A stretch of 64,000 nt of DNA. Source: Megaleporinus macrocephalus (taxonomy: Eukaryota; Chordata; Actinopteri; Characiformes; Anostomidae). A program made the position numbers and the translations under genes. The notes beneath the pieces are model-generated. The model was given only the letters and a program-made list of their open reading frames with translations, did not search any database and was not told where the DNA came from. This document shows, in pieces, positions 11,906 through 23,419 of this stretch; position 1 is the first letter of the stretch; each line of letters begins with the position of its first letter. Location of the stretch: the NCBI GenBank assembly GCA_021613375.1, contig CM038711.1:22183223-22247222 (forward strand). Direction: 5' to 3'.

Positions 11906-12113
11906 GCACTAATATTCAGTTTCAGAAGCACGCAGGTTGGACGTATGCAACTGATACTACGAATCGAAAGTTTTTTAGGCGGTGTGAAATGTAGGAGGAG
12001 CTGAAGAATGTCTTGGCGAGCTGAGTGGAGGGTGAGATGGATCTATGGAAGCCCAGAAATGCAAAGTCAACATAACAGAGCGGCGGGACCTCCTGTGGAG
12101 GGTCAGCGGACAC

Positions 12114-12147
12114 CACACACACACAGACACACACACACACACACACA
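12114..12147. repeat. (CA)n microsatellite
   Basis: CA tract with one G interruption, read directly. Confidence 0.95.
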
Positions 12148-12149
12148 TT

Positions 12150-13380
12150 TAACTTCTGAGTCCCAAACACTTCCCATCTCATACCCACTCCATCCTGTCT
12201 CTCTTTCTCACACAGACACTAAATGAAATCCTGCACACTCAAAAGTGTTGTTTGGAACAGTGCCATAAAAGATCACTTATAGTTTCTTATAGCATCGTTT
12301 TAAAGGAGGGTTCTTTACACACTTTTGGAGCGAGGCCTTCTGTGTGGGCCGTAAACTCCAGCTGTCAAATTTTTCAGGTGGTCATGTAAGCAGCATACTC
12401 CAATTTTTTAGATCAGATGAAGGCCTAGAAATCCAACTCTGACATCACAAAAAGAGAACTGGACTAGAAAAAGAGGAGAAGACGACTCAGTTTGGTAATC
12501 AGCTTCAGATCATGCATCACATAGACCACAGTAACAGAAAAAAACACAAACAGCACATATCACATCAATCGTGAGGTGGCAACAATCGTGGTTGGGCAAC
12601 GTCGAAACCAACTTCATTCTTGACGTAATGAAGCATTTAAGTATGTGTTATCTTCTAGATTATGTATTTTTACATCTTTTAATTAAGTGACTCAATGTTT
12701 TAAAAAAAGCCACAGCATAGTTTAAGTTCTATGTTGTGTTTACATCACATCTTATTCTGTGAGTTTATCTGCTGGTTGCAAAGCAGTAATCCAGTTACTG
12801 CTTCACTTATGTAGACCTGGAGTTTTCCCATTATCTGATTATTCGAGGGCATGCTGAATGATTTTCTGCAGCTATTGGATTATTACGTGCATGTAAACAA
12901 CCTCATCAACAAACTCCTTTGCATACTTTTTTTATACCTTACTATTGGTGCCAAAAGTCCTCTGAATAGCTTGACTTGGGATCTGGGGAGTTGTCATACT
13001 GTGTGTTGTTCCATGCTGGAGCAGCAATTTTAGCCATATTTTTCATTTTTCAGTTTTTGTTCGGGGTTGCACTACCATTGCAACTTTCTCTGTATCAAAA
13101 CTGATTGGCTGCTGCAACCTAACCAAAGCCTGTTCTGCTGTCCTGATTTCTGGTCCTGCACATGGACAGCATCACTTCCACGTTCAATTCTCCAAATCAC
13201 ACACTCTGATTGTCTGTGTCTCGCTAACAAAGGCCAGTCAAATGCAGAATGTGTTTACACATTTCATGATATGCCATGAATAAAAAATAAAAACTATAAT
13301 AGTAAACAAAATGTTTGAATAAGGCTCGTGCCCATTACAAAAGGTAGACATATGTCCTATAAATTTAGGCTATATTTTTA
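12150..13380. other. no gene recognised
   Basis: Mostly AT-rich. Frames of 60-70 codons at 12851 and 13067 (plus) carry no motif and are treated as chance. Confidence 0.5.
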
Positions 13381-13383
13381 TAT

Positions 13384-13410
13384 TTTAGTCTTAAGATTCT
13401 TAAGACTAAA
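13384..13410. repeat. perfect 12-bp inverted repeat with 3-nt loop
   Basis: TTTAGTCTTAAG is followed after ATT by its exact reverse complement, CTTAAGACTAAA. No T-run follows and no gene is adjacent, so a terminator or RNA role is not supported. It could be the centre of a foldback element. Confidence 0.9.
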
Positions 13411-14750
13411 TGCATCTCTCTAGCTCACACTGCTAAGTAGTAACATTTTACATGTAGCGCAGAGTTTTATCTCGCCAATGAGGTGGCTGGTCCAAAAGCG
13501 TTAACATATATTTTCTCTTGTAGCAGTTTTACAGTGACTCCAGCTGTAGAGAGTTCACGTAAAGAGCTGCTACTGTTTTCTATTTCTAGTAAGTGAAGAA
13601 ACATTGTTAGACTAGCACTCGTTAACAGTCAGTGACTAATCTAGAACTTCAAGAAGGCCTACAGCGATGTTTTTTTTATCACAAAAATAGTCACACCCAT
13701 TAGAAATGAAAAGCATTACTTTCTATTTATATGCCAAGTAAATCTTGCATACTAGGCCTTCAGACCTTATTTTGAATTTCTACCCCAGAAAAAAACCTAA
13801 TTGGATTCTATTCTGTTGTGTGTTAGGAATAAAACAGTTCTATACAAATTGATAGCATGTTTTAAATCAACAAATAAAACTATTCTGATGGGAAATGTTA
13901 ACACGGTGGAAGGATATGGGCATTGGTAGCGACGGTATAGACCATGTGCAAACAATAAATGCCTAAAATATTTAAAACTGCCAACAACGTGTCGACCATA
14001 AATTCTTGATGCAACCACCACTGTTACTCTCTCACTTCCACTGTGAGGTATTTAGAGTTTGTGATCTGGGTGCATTCCAGGCAGACTCTCATCCACAATG
14101 CCCAGAGGGACATTGGCACTGCAGTCAAACAACTCATCTGCTGAGGGTACTGAATGAATGAACAGCAACTGCTTGTCATGCCTCTTAAATAAATGTGCTG
14201 GGCCTGGAGCCAAGGCAGCATAAGCCACAACAAAGACATTGTCCATAGCTCTGACATGCTTGAAGGAATAAGAAGGATTTGTTCTAATACTTAAAGCCAA
14301 GAGTGCTTTTGTTGTTTTTTCAATGAAGGCTGGTGGTGACTGCTCATTTTTTCCCCTGCATCAGCTTTTCAGAGAATTCTTTTTTCCCTCAATTTCTTGC
14401 CACTTAATCTGTTTTATTAAAAGTGTAGAGAGCAATTTCACAATCCGGAAACAGCAGATAGCTCAGTCTGTCTGTCAGTCTGTCTGTCTTTCCGTCCATT
14501 TGTGCACCTCTCCTTTAAGATAAGAGGGAGACAGATATTTTTTACCCCACTACTCCGGAATGCAGTGATTGGACAGTGATGGACAGTGATGGGAGTGCTT
14601 GCGGCTCAGAGGTGGTTTGTGTCTGGATGGACATTAGAGGCTGATTAAAGGATGACCACCACTGTATTATGTAGAGAGACCATCACTCTAGCTTTCAACA
14701 AGTATGTAGGCATACCCACAGCTACCAATTCAGTCTATTTAGTGAAAGAG
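13411..14750. other. no gene recognised
   Basis: AT-rich. A short (TCTG)n-like patch lies at about 14466-14489 and an imperfect direct repeat of ggacagtgatgg at 14571-14592. Overlapping minus-strand frames at 14024-14300 lack family motifs. Confidence 0.5.
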
Positions 14751-14784
14751 GGCTGGATTTTCAAAGAATTAAAAAGGAATTAAA

Positions 14785-14985
14785 AAAAGACAATGTTTTG
14801 GGTCCCAATATGGAACCCCGGGGCACATCAAAGCTTTATGTCATGCGCAAAGTCAAAGAATGTTTACTTTGGCGTAGACTTTGGGATGGCAACTTTGTCC
14901 AGACATAAAAGAAATGCTAGAAATCAACATTCTTACAGAGAACGAGACAATGGTGAAATGTGAACGTTGTCAGAGGATGAGATAT
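14785..14985 (+). repeat. dispersed repeat, family C copy 1
   Basis: ACAATGTTTTGGG followed by ccc(a/t)a...gaacc..g.ggcac is shared with 15691-15740 in the same orientation. Similarity resumes at ttgtccagacataaaagaaatg versus ttgttcagacttaaaacaaatg. Diverged, non-coding, class unknown. Confidence 0.6.
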
Positions 14986-15099
14986 AATGGGAACAAGCAG
15001 AGGGTGGGACTCTGGGACAGCTATGGTCAGTCGCTTCTTTATTGATTTATCTTTCTATAATCTCTCTGTCTCTCTCGCTCATCTGAGCAGACTGTGTTG

Positions 15100-15560
15100 T
15101 TGGGAACTGGTCTGGTGGGGCAGATTTGAGTGGAGCCGGAGTGTGGGTGCTGGGCTGTGCTCAGATAAACAGCTTCTTGTTTAAGCCGGTGGCGGGCTGA
15201 GTGGAGTGGAGCTGAGCTGGCTGATAAGAGCGGCAGTAAGCGGTGGCGGCGGCGTCAGGCCCTGGCGGCCACGGGAGCAGACCGGAGCCTGGGGAAGCAG
15301 ACTCTCTGGCTACACACTGCCCCCCCACCCCCCGCCCCTGACCGCTTCTACTCCGCTCTCGGCCCCCACTAATCTCTTCCCTATTCTCTGCCTTGTTCTT
15401 TTCACAGAAAAGACCAGAGCTGCCTAATTGCCTGGCAAGAGTGAAAAGTATCAGCAGGCTGCATCGTGTGCAGGGGAGCAGTGGAAGAGACGCAGACAGT
15501 GGGGTGAATCTGGGAGGAGAGATGCTTGTGGCAGCCACAGCAACGCTGCTGTCATTCTAG
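15100..15560. other. GC-rich CpG block lying between two family C repeats
   Basis: One of the most G+C-rich stretches in the window (15180-15370), with ggcggcggcg at 15245-15254 and a C-run cluster at 15320-15338. A pyrimidine tract ending in ttttcacag at about 15409 would serve as a splice acceptor, but the downstream frame meets a stop within a few codons in one frame and no product is recognised. The frames on both strands (15161-15538 minus, 15206-15658 plus) look like composition effects. Candidate promoter, untranslated exon or enhancer. Confidence 0.25.
15320..15338 (-). other. possible G-quadruplex motif on the minus strand
   Basis: Plus strand reads C7-A-C6-G-C4, so the minus strand has closely spaced G runs sufficient for four G-triplets if the longer runs are split. 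Confidence 0.4.
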
Positions 15561-15684
15561 TCTATCTAATCAGTCACAGCTGCACACTTATATTTGAAAG
15601 AATTTACATAAAAGTGCACACACACAGGTTAGTCTTCCAGACAGCATTAGTTTCATAGTTTTATTTACTCAAGAAAGTTGTTAA

Positions 15685-15855
15685 TAAATGAAACAATGTT
15701 TTGGGCCCTAGTTTTGAACCATGAGGCACCTCAATCTTGGGTCAAAATTGGAGGTCTAGAATGCCATTTTTGTTCAGACTTAAAACAAATGTCAGGATAA
15801 AGTTGGTGTGTGAGAGAATAAGACAAAGTGGACAAACAGGGGACTCTCGACATTT
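15685..15855 (+). repeat. dispersed repeat, family C copy 2
   Basis: Second copy of the element at 14785; same orientation, about 900 bases apart. See that entry for the shared segments. Confidence 0.6.
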
Positions 15856-15954
15856 ATAAGAAACATAGTACAGAAGCTGTACTGTTATACTTTTAGGAAA
15901 CAAAGTCTATATTTCAAATGAAATGTAATACTTTTTCAAGGGGTTTTGCATTGT

Positions 15955-16095
15955 GTGCATTGGGTAACCTTTCTAACATCCATGCTGCAGACTGGGGTTC
16001 AACCACCTGCCTAGGCAAGCTATACCAATAAGAGTCCTTGGGCATTACTCCTAACAGTACCTGCACCAGCCTCTGTTTAATGGCATCTAGAACGG
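15955..16095 (+). mobile_element. tRNA-derived SINE remnant
   Basis: The stretch begins with a tRNA-like head (gggtaacct...ctgcagactggg) and has a clear B-box-like GGTTCAACCAC at 15996-16006, matching the pol III consensus GGTTCRANNCC. It is followed by cctaggcaagctataccaataagagtccttgggc-type sequence, typical of a fish SINE body. No poly-A or clear target duplication was found. The minus-strand frame here is incidental. Confidence 0.6.
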
Positions 16096-16099
16096 CATA

Positions 16100-16440
16100 T
16101 TTCACATCAATTAACTCTAAATTTGTGTGAATCTGTGAACAATGTAATTATGCAGCCAGCTCAATGGAACAGTGGAATTTCCTTTCAGCTGAATGCAATA
16201 CAGTATAAACACACAATATAGCTATCTATGCACGTGTGCTTTAGTGAACACTGGAATGCTATATAGTGCTAAACTGGACTGATGAAGACTACACAAAGAT
16301 ATGACTCTCATGACTTCCCTTAAAAGAACTCTGTAGAGAGAAATGCAGTAGAGGCTCAGTTAACAATACAGAAGCATAAAGTGTGCAAGTTAAATGCTGT
16401 TTAACTAAAGAGAGAAATAAAGTATGAAATATTCATTTGT
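16100..16440. other. no gene recognised
   Basis: AT-rich; nothing identified. Confidence 0.5.
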
Positions 16441-16444
16441 TCAT

Positions 16445-16570
16445 CCCTCATCTAAACAGATAATACTCCAGGGTCTCAGGGGGTGCTGGAGCCTAACCCA
16501 GAGCTCACTGGATGGAAGGCAGGAAACACCCTGGACAGGTTGCTAGTCTATCACAGGGCAGACAGCATAA
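16445..16570 (-). mobile_element. 5'-truncated SINE fragment, same family as 30013-30342
   Basis: Contains gctggagccta, aaggcaggaaacaccctgg and acaggttgctagtctatca, which align with the caggagaaggcagagtacaccatggacaggtcggcagtcattc region of the SINE at 30 kb, in the same orientation. Only the tail-proximal third remains; the tRNA-like head is absent. Confidence 0.6.
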
Positions 16571-17770
16571 AACCTACCACTGAATAGTTTGTTTAAATAT
16601 CCAAAGATGATACTTTGTAGTTTGTAGCACATCGTTGTGAAATGAATGTAAATGTATATGATCAAATTCTTGTTTACAGGTAAAAGGGCAACCCAAAAAC
16701 TGCCAGAATAGATGTCCTCTGTAGAGAGTGCTGTTTCACAATAACTTAAAGCATGATATTAAGTAAAGCAGCTTTTAAAAAGCAGGAGCACAAGATGATG
16801 TTGGTGTTTGCTGTGTTGGGTTATGTGCTCTGCCTTCCTCTGATAGCGGTACACATGGCTTCATTGTACAGCTGTGTGCGGGAGGCGGTGGTGATTACAC
16901 TAGTGTGGCATTGACACACATGCTCTACATTCCAGCCTTGACTAATAACATTCGCCCCTCTTCCTCTCCCTCGGTATCTCTGCGCCAGCCTTAGATAAAA
17001 CCTGACGGTCATAATCAAGAGGCGAGGCTGAGAGGTCAGAATGTTTAGATAGAATAATGCATTATTATTTTTATGCAGGTTTAGCCGGACAGTGAGTGGA
17101 CGACCACAAGCTGCAAGCCCTTGCTGGGGGTTTGGTATTGGTGGATAATCCAGTGTTTATCCATGGCTTTAATTACAGAGCAACAATAAGGGTGATTAGA
17201 TGTAGGCATCAGACGTAAGCATTCCAATGTCCTAGTTACAAAGGGGACATAAACCACTTCAGGTTCTAGATGTAGTTCAAATTACAGAACATGCATTATG
17301 AGTGTGGGCTAATTGATGCTGAAGGTGAATTCTAAATGGATCTCCTTTAGCGGTTCTTGGTTTGGGGGAACGATTTTAGAAAAATTGTTATGTATAAATC
17401 CATTACATGGAGGCTCTTTTAGGTTTTAAAATCATGGAAAATCCAGTTTGTTGTCATACATCTACCTTCGTAATGTAAACACAGCATTGATGCTATTCTC
17501 ACTATAAAAGCATACAGTGAGGTAGAACATGTGGAACATTGGGTGGAACATCCTCTATTCTGAACAAAGAGACAATCAAGCATCCAAAACCAGGCTGAAG
17601 TGTCCATCACAGAAGTAAACTCTCTTGTTCTTCTTGTTGACCTCTCCATATTCCACCTGCATATTTAAGCTTTCATAGTAACTGTTGCTATGTTAGACAG
17701 GCTTTACAAAATATTGGCAAAAGACTAATTTAACAAGATATTGCTGTGATTTTTTTATGGTCAGTACAAA
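16571..17770. other. no gene recognised
   Basis: AT-rich background with a somewhat GC-richer patch at 16800-17010. A short ggttcttggtttggggg stretch at 17352 hints at the GGTTCTT-type repeat described at 17905 but is too short to call. Confidence 0.5.
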
Positions 17771-18065
17771 ATGTTTCCAGTTTAGAATCCTACGCTTCTA
17801 ATTAACTATGTCAGTATATGTAATTGGAACAAATAAAACTAAACTAAAGCAGAAATGAATTTATTAAGACCCACAATTTCTCACCAGGTTGGCAGTTTTG
17901 CCAGTTTTCTTTAAAGCTACATTGTACACACTTACAAAGGGTTCTTCAAGAGTTCTTCAGTATGGTTACACATAGAACCATGATAACATACCACTTGAAC
18001 ATACTTCTTTGCATGGCTGCTCTGTATAAAGGAGAATGTGTTTTATATGGTTCTTAAAAAAACTC
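17771..18065 (+). repeat. dispersed repeat, family D copy 1 (GGTTCT-rich)
   Basis: Shares with 19279-19550, in the same orientation, AGTTTAGAATCCTA at its start, ttctca(c/t)caggttggca near its middle, and the order caagagttctt...catagaaccatga(t/c)aacatacca(c/t)ttgaa at its end. It is rich in GGTTCT and its complement. The arrangement resembles an abundant otophysan fish repeat. Non-coding. Confidence 0.65.
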
Positions 18066-18099
18066 TTGTGTAAATGGGTAGATCAGTTGCTCCAGTTTG

Positions 18100-18700
18100 C
18101 AGTGTACATTCCTGTTTCTGTTCAAGCTTCTCCAGTCAGTTCTTTCATCTAGCTCCAATCTACTCCCAATGTCACTGCCTCCTCTGGTTGGGTGACACCT
18201 GAGAGCCCTGACATTGGGCTGTATTTCAGGAGATCCCCCTACTTTTCCTTGGCCTGGTCTGCCTGAGTGTCCGAGTGGCTGTTCTAGCTCAGCAAAGACA
18301 AGCAGAAGCATGAAAGGTGCTGGCCTCAAGACACAGAAGCCTGTAGTGGGCAGTTTGTGTATGAGAGAGAAGAATGAAGGAGAGAGAGGAGGGTTAGGGT
18401 ACATGCCTGGCCTAACACAGATCAACTTCCTTTCTCATGCCAACGTCATCTGTACAGTATCAGTGTCCGGTGCAGTGCCAGGTAGCTGGTGTTAACCTTG
18501 GGAAGCCATGTCCTCAGATGTCTTTAATGGACTTTTGCCTGTTGTTCTCTATCACCAGCCTTACATTCGACTGTCTCACTTGGCAAAAGCAAAGTCAGAG
18601 CGGGAACCAGAGCGCTGCGGCTTTAATGAGTATACAGTGTCTGCTTCTGTTGTTCAGTAAGAGCCTACACATGCCCTGAGTCACACTCCTCTCATTTATC
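18100..18700. other. GC-richer block, candidate conserved non-coding element
   Basis: Unique-looking sequence with balanced composition. Frames on both strands overlap (18054-18425 minus, 18214-18495 plus) without family motifs, so they are not called as genes. Confidence 0.2.
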
Positions 18701-18877
18701 TCCGGTGCCCATTCCAGAACAGCCCCAGGCTCATGCATGTAGCTTTTTGTGTTATTAATTGTATCCAGCCAGTTCAAGCGATTGCTGTTACATCTTGTTT
18801 TACATTCCGTGAGTAAGGCATTAAAAGGCCTGTGTGTGCTGATTGTGTGTGTATCTCTCAAACGGTGCGGCTGACGT

Positions 18878-18900
18878 TGTGTGCGCGCGTGTGTGTATAT
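18878..18900. other. alternating purine-pyrimidine tract (Z-DNA-prone)
   Basis: Reads TGTGTGCGCGCGTGTGTGTA then TAT. A CG/CA alternating run of this length can adopt Z-form under negative supercoiling. Confidence 0.75.
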
Positions 18901-18926
18901 GGGGGGCGGGGCGGGGTGGCGGGGGG
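18901..18926 (+). other. canonical G-quadruplex motif
   Basis: G runs of 6, 4, 4 and 6 are separated by C, C and TGGC. This satisfies four G-runs of at least three with loops of one to four bases. It abuts the Z-DNA-prone tract. Confidence 0.8.
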
Positions 18927-19194
18927 CTGTCAGGCCCTCCACGCACACATAGACACACACAAACACATACTCATATGTGTGTGTACGAGAGCGCTGTCTG
19001 GAAGCAGCGATATTGGAAGCAGATGTGAACTCTACAAAGGGAGAGGAGCTGAGTAGAAACATTCCTCCAAAGTTATTGATTGCTGATCCTCTGGCATGTC
19101 TGACCTATCAGCAGGACTCTGAAGACATGATGAAACCAGGGTCTAAGGAGAAGGAGGTAAAAGAAGACATGGCATATAAAGAAATGTTCTTTGG

Positions 19195-19560
19195 AACGAA
19201 GCCATAGAAGAACCATTTTTGCTTCCCTGAAGAACTTTTCAATGGATCTGTAGCCAATGAGATGCAAGCTCTCAAAAAATGTTTCAGTTTAGAATCCTAT
19301 GCTGATAGACTGAACTATATCTTTGTAGGTCATTGAAGCTAATAACACTCTCTAAAGGTGAGTCTTTGGAAAGAGTTATTGAGTTCTATGGTTTCTCATC
19401 AGGTTGGCAATATTGCCAACATGCTGTAAAGATACTTCACAACAATTGCTACACCTTTCAAGAGTTCTTTAGCATAGTTGTTATACATAAAACCATGACA
19501 ACATACCATTTGAATAGCTGCTCTCTATCACAGAGAATGTGTTATATCTTGTTCAAGCAA
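19195..19560 (+). repeat. dispersed repeat, family D copy 2
   Basis: Second copy of the element at 17771; core 19279-19550. The left part, 19195-19255, carries agaaccatttttgcttccctgaagaac, another GGTTCT-type segment on the opposite arm, so the element may be larger here or two copies may adjoin. Confidence 0.6.
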
Positions 19561-21300
19561 CAGCTGTGTGCTGCAGCAATCAGCAGACCTTCAAGAATTC
19601 AGTTTTCCCAACCTTTGCCATTCGCAGCAGTGGAATAAACTGGACATATGGCTGCTGAACTGCCCTAATTGATGTCTATTTAGTTGACCTATTCATATAC
19701 AGCAAAAACTCAAAAACAACATTATGGCTATTAGCATGTGTGCAGATCAGTTTTTGGATAAAACATTGCCATCACTTGCAGGAATGCAGCTGTTATTCCA
19801 GGCTGCATGCCATTCTGTTCTGTCAGTGTTAATAGCGATTCTGTTTTTTCTTCCATGCCAGCATGTAAAGTAAGCATAGGCCTCACAATCAACTTTTCTA
19901 ATTCCACCATAAGTAGAATTTTGAATATTTACCTCTAACTTTATGTAATAAATATGACTTAGAATATCACAATGACTTAATATCTTATAATAACAATAAT
20001 AATGAGAAGAAATGATAATAAAAAGAGATGCTTGATTGTCAGCGGTGTGGTTAAAATGCATGAGCTGCTGTTTGGACATCTGAAAGAAGTCCCGCATTCC
20101 GAAGTGAGCCCACAGGGAAACAGGCAAGCTCCCTGCTTAGCATCAGTGGCCTTGAGCTTGCATTGCTTCATTTGATCCAGTAACCCACTTTACTCATCCG
20201 TTATCCACTCCACATGGTGTGGTCAGCTCCTCTCATGGCCCTGGACCAATCCTTCAAAAGCAGAATGGGGTCAGGGTGGAGAAGCTGGCCGATGGCACAT
20301 TTAATACAAAGAGGCCTCAGTTTGTTTATACTGGAGAATCAGGTTTAATTCAATATCCTTTTTATGGGGGCGTCTCAGAGGTGGTCTGCTGGAGGATGAG
20401 GGGAAGAGCCATTTCAAATGGCCACCACTGAAACTCAAGACACCACACAAAAAAGGGTGGCAGACTCGGTCTTCGGGCAAGGCAAACAAATATTTTGCTT
20501 TTGGGGCACGTATTTGTTCCTGCCACAAATATTCAGACGCTTAGACTTTAACAAAGAACAAAAGGGGAAAGTTGCCAAACATCATTTATAAAAGCCATAA
20601 TGTCATAACTGTTTTCGTGTTAAAGGTAAAACACAATCGCAGTCCTACATGCCCCATTTTTTTCTTCAACATAAACATCCGGAGCTGTTTTATGTCTTTG
20701 CCAGTTCCAACTGACTAAGCCGCGCTGAGACACCAACACACCACCACCAGTTTTACTGCCTGTGTTTCCACTTTCTACAGAAAGCCATGAATCATGATTA
20801 TCAGCACAACAAGCTGATTCAGACATGCTGAGCCGTTTCTGGTTAGTCGCTGCATCTCTGATGTTCCGCAGATAAATCGTTAAATATACCCTCTCTTTTC
20901 CTCGTTCACCTGTAATCTCTAAAGATGGCTTTAAATGGTGAACCTTTCATACAAGTAGATGCAGGTTAAGAGTTGCAAGAAACATCATTTCCATGCAACA
21001 TGACATGACACTATATGAACTAGCAAATTATGCATAGTTAATTAACGTTACCAGCAGAAAGACATCATTCCAAGTCGTCCTGTTTTTTTGTTTTGTTTTT
21101 TGTTTGTCTATAATTTGTTGTGTCATTTGATGTGATCGCATGGTGCATTATCTGGGTTGACTGGTTGTTTTGTGAAACTGAGTTGAAGGTGCGTTGCAGG
21201 AGTCTGTGCATTATGCAAAACATGAACATTTGTTTATTGTAAGTTTCAACCAACAAAAATGGTAGTCAACCTTCTGATTCCTCAGTGTATAAAGGTTTTG
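19561..21300. other. no gene recognised; unique-looking patch at 20180-20560
   Basis: Mostly AT-rich. The 20180-20560 part is GC-balanced and non-repetitive and might be a conserved non-coding element. Frames at 20219 (plus) and 20301 (minus) overlap and lack motifs. Confidence 0.4.
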
Positions 21301-21309
21301 TTCTCTTTC

Positions 21310-21720
21310 TTAGTCGCTCTGCAGCCCGCGCTCCAAGTGCTTATGGCTGTCTCTTCTGAAGTGTGATTTACAGCAAACAAAATCATAAAAGCCTATGGAG
21401 CCGTCCCAGCAGACTGAGAGCCTTTACACCTTCCCCATGCCTTATTAATGGCCCTGCCAGCCTGGCCTGCCTGACGGGCAGACACAGATGGGGCTGGCCG
21501 CACCAGATCAGCTGTCTGCTGGGAGAGAGGAGCTGGAGAGGAAAAGGTGAGGGGAGAGAGACGCGTAAATGAAAACCCCCTGCCGGCCCGGGCCTCTTGC
21601 CACCGAGACGGTCGGCCAACCAAGGACATCCACTCCCAAAAAGCCCCGCTGAGATGTCCTTCTCCTCTCAGCTCGGGAAGGACCCAGACGTTTGGAATGT
21701 GCCTTTTAAGGAGTAGGTGC
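21310..21720. other. GC-rich CpG block, candidate conserved non-coding element
   Basis: G+C and CpG are high (for example 21570-21630 with ccggcccgggcc and gagacggtcggcc). Frames are open on both strands for 70-120 codons because stops are rare in such composition; no domain is seen. It contains an AP-1/E-box-sized mixture of motifs but nothing decisive. Confidence 0.3.
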
Positions 21721-21759
21721 ATGTAGAGGGGGATGCATCTGAGGTGTCTTACTATCAAG

Positions 21760-23415
21760 GCTGGCTCTAGCCTTCGGGGGCCCTAAGCAGGATTTTTTCT
21801 AGTTGACATATAATATAAACAATAATTAATAACAATGATTACACCAAACCGTTTAAATGCTATAAATCCTGTACTGGTTGATTTGGGTATTGCTGATTGT
21901 TTGATGCTTGTTTGAGATACTGATAATGTTAATGTTAAACCTAAACTAAGTTACATTTTTGATCCAGGGCCCTCAATGCAGGATTTCCTGATCTAACCCT
22001 GATGGCACATAATTTTCTATTATAAATGCTTTATTCTCTACATATCTAGGCAGGATGATTAATTTTTCACCTTTTTAGCTCACACTTTCATTCAAGGCCA
22101 TGCCAAGGCCCTTAGAACAGCAGGTGCTCACGGTTAAAAAGCACCACATGCATCAAAATAATAAAACAGAAAATAAGTGCTCCACTCTCAAAGTAAAACT
22201 AAGTAGAGTTAAAAAGGCTATCAGCTTTTCTCGCTGGCTGGAGTTTGGTCAGCAATTTTTCTCATGTACTTAATGCAGTAACTTTTATAAAGCCAGCATT
22301 GTGAAAGTAATTAATACATTACGTTTTTAGTCATTTAAAGTTAAAGATTATTATTCACTGAATACAACTGAATTGAAGACAAAGATAGTCATTTATATGC
22401 ATGTTCACAACAGATTATTCCAAAGATGTTGTTTTTTCTACTTTGTCTTTGTAAGTGCATAAAAAAACATTGAGTTTTACATTGACAGCATTGACAACCA
22501 CACTGGCTGAAATTAACACTTGACTGAGCTAACGTCTGATAGAAAGAATTGCTAAGTATTGATCGGACAGCCAAGAAAGTGAGGACAATCTGTCAAAGAA
22601 AGGGTTTGTTAAGCATACCGTAATCATCAATCACAATTAAAGTTGTTCAAATTCGATCAACATCATTTTACATCGATCTTGCATTAAGGGTCAAGACAAC
22701 ATACTGATATAGTAATAAAGCAGGATTTGTAAGGGGCCCCCTTGTCGTCACAGAGCCCTTAAAAGCTACTTACGTAGCTTAAGCACTTCTTACTATAAGT
22801 GTTCTCTCAAGTCATTATGAATGGTATGGATCTGAGCCTGTCAAGGCATTTGAATGGATCAGTACCAGCTGTATTAAGCCACTGAACCCATTATTAGACT
22901 TAAAAGCTATTATCTATTCTGTAAATACTATGAAGCTAATTTATAAGTAAATATTGCAATAGATACGTTGGTGTAGGTCCTTAGGGTTTAAAAGGATAAA
23001 TCAATTTTATTTTAAACCTTGTGCTGGGGCTTATGGAAAATGAAATACAAAAGTTATACATACTAGTACACTTTAAAATAGTCTTTTTGCATAAGTAGTC
23101 CAAAACACTGAAAGACTTCAGACTTACACTCAGAAATACACTCAACACATGAATTCAGATTATCAACCTATGAGTACACTGAAAGCATGTAATCACTTGT
23201 AACTTCATATATGCATCATATATGTTTAAGTGAAGAGCTCTGCCGGATCCATGTAGTGCATGACGAAATCTGCTTTGTCATGTGGCAAAAAAGTTAAGCA
23301 GATTTCTACTTCATGCAAAAACAGCCAACGATTTTCTTTCTCTTCTTTGAGTCCGCGTCAGTTTTTTACATAACGATCCAGAAAATATATGCTATACATA
23401 ACTGTTGACAGTAAA
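21760..23415. other. AT-rich DNA, possible old interspersed repeat at 21765-22760
   Basis: ctagccttcgggggccctaagcagg near 21769 and ggggcccccttgtcgtcacagagccc near 22735 look like the two ends of a worn element, but I cannot align them to each other or to another copy. No coding frame. Confidence 0.3.
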
Positions 23416-23419
23416 GATT

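Noticed and set aside
18054..18425. 123-codon minus frame
   Set aside because: No recognisable domain, overlaps a plus frame of similar length, and its start region falls beside a dispersed repeat.
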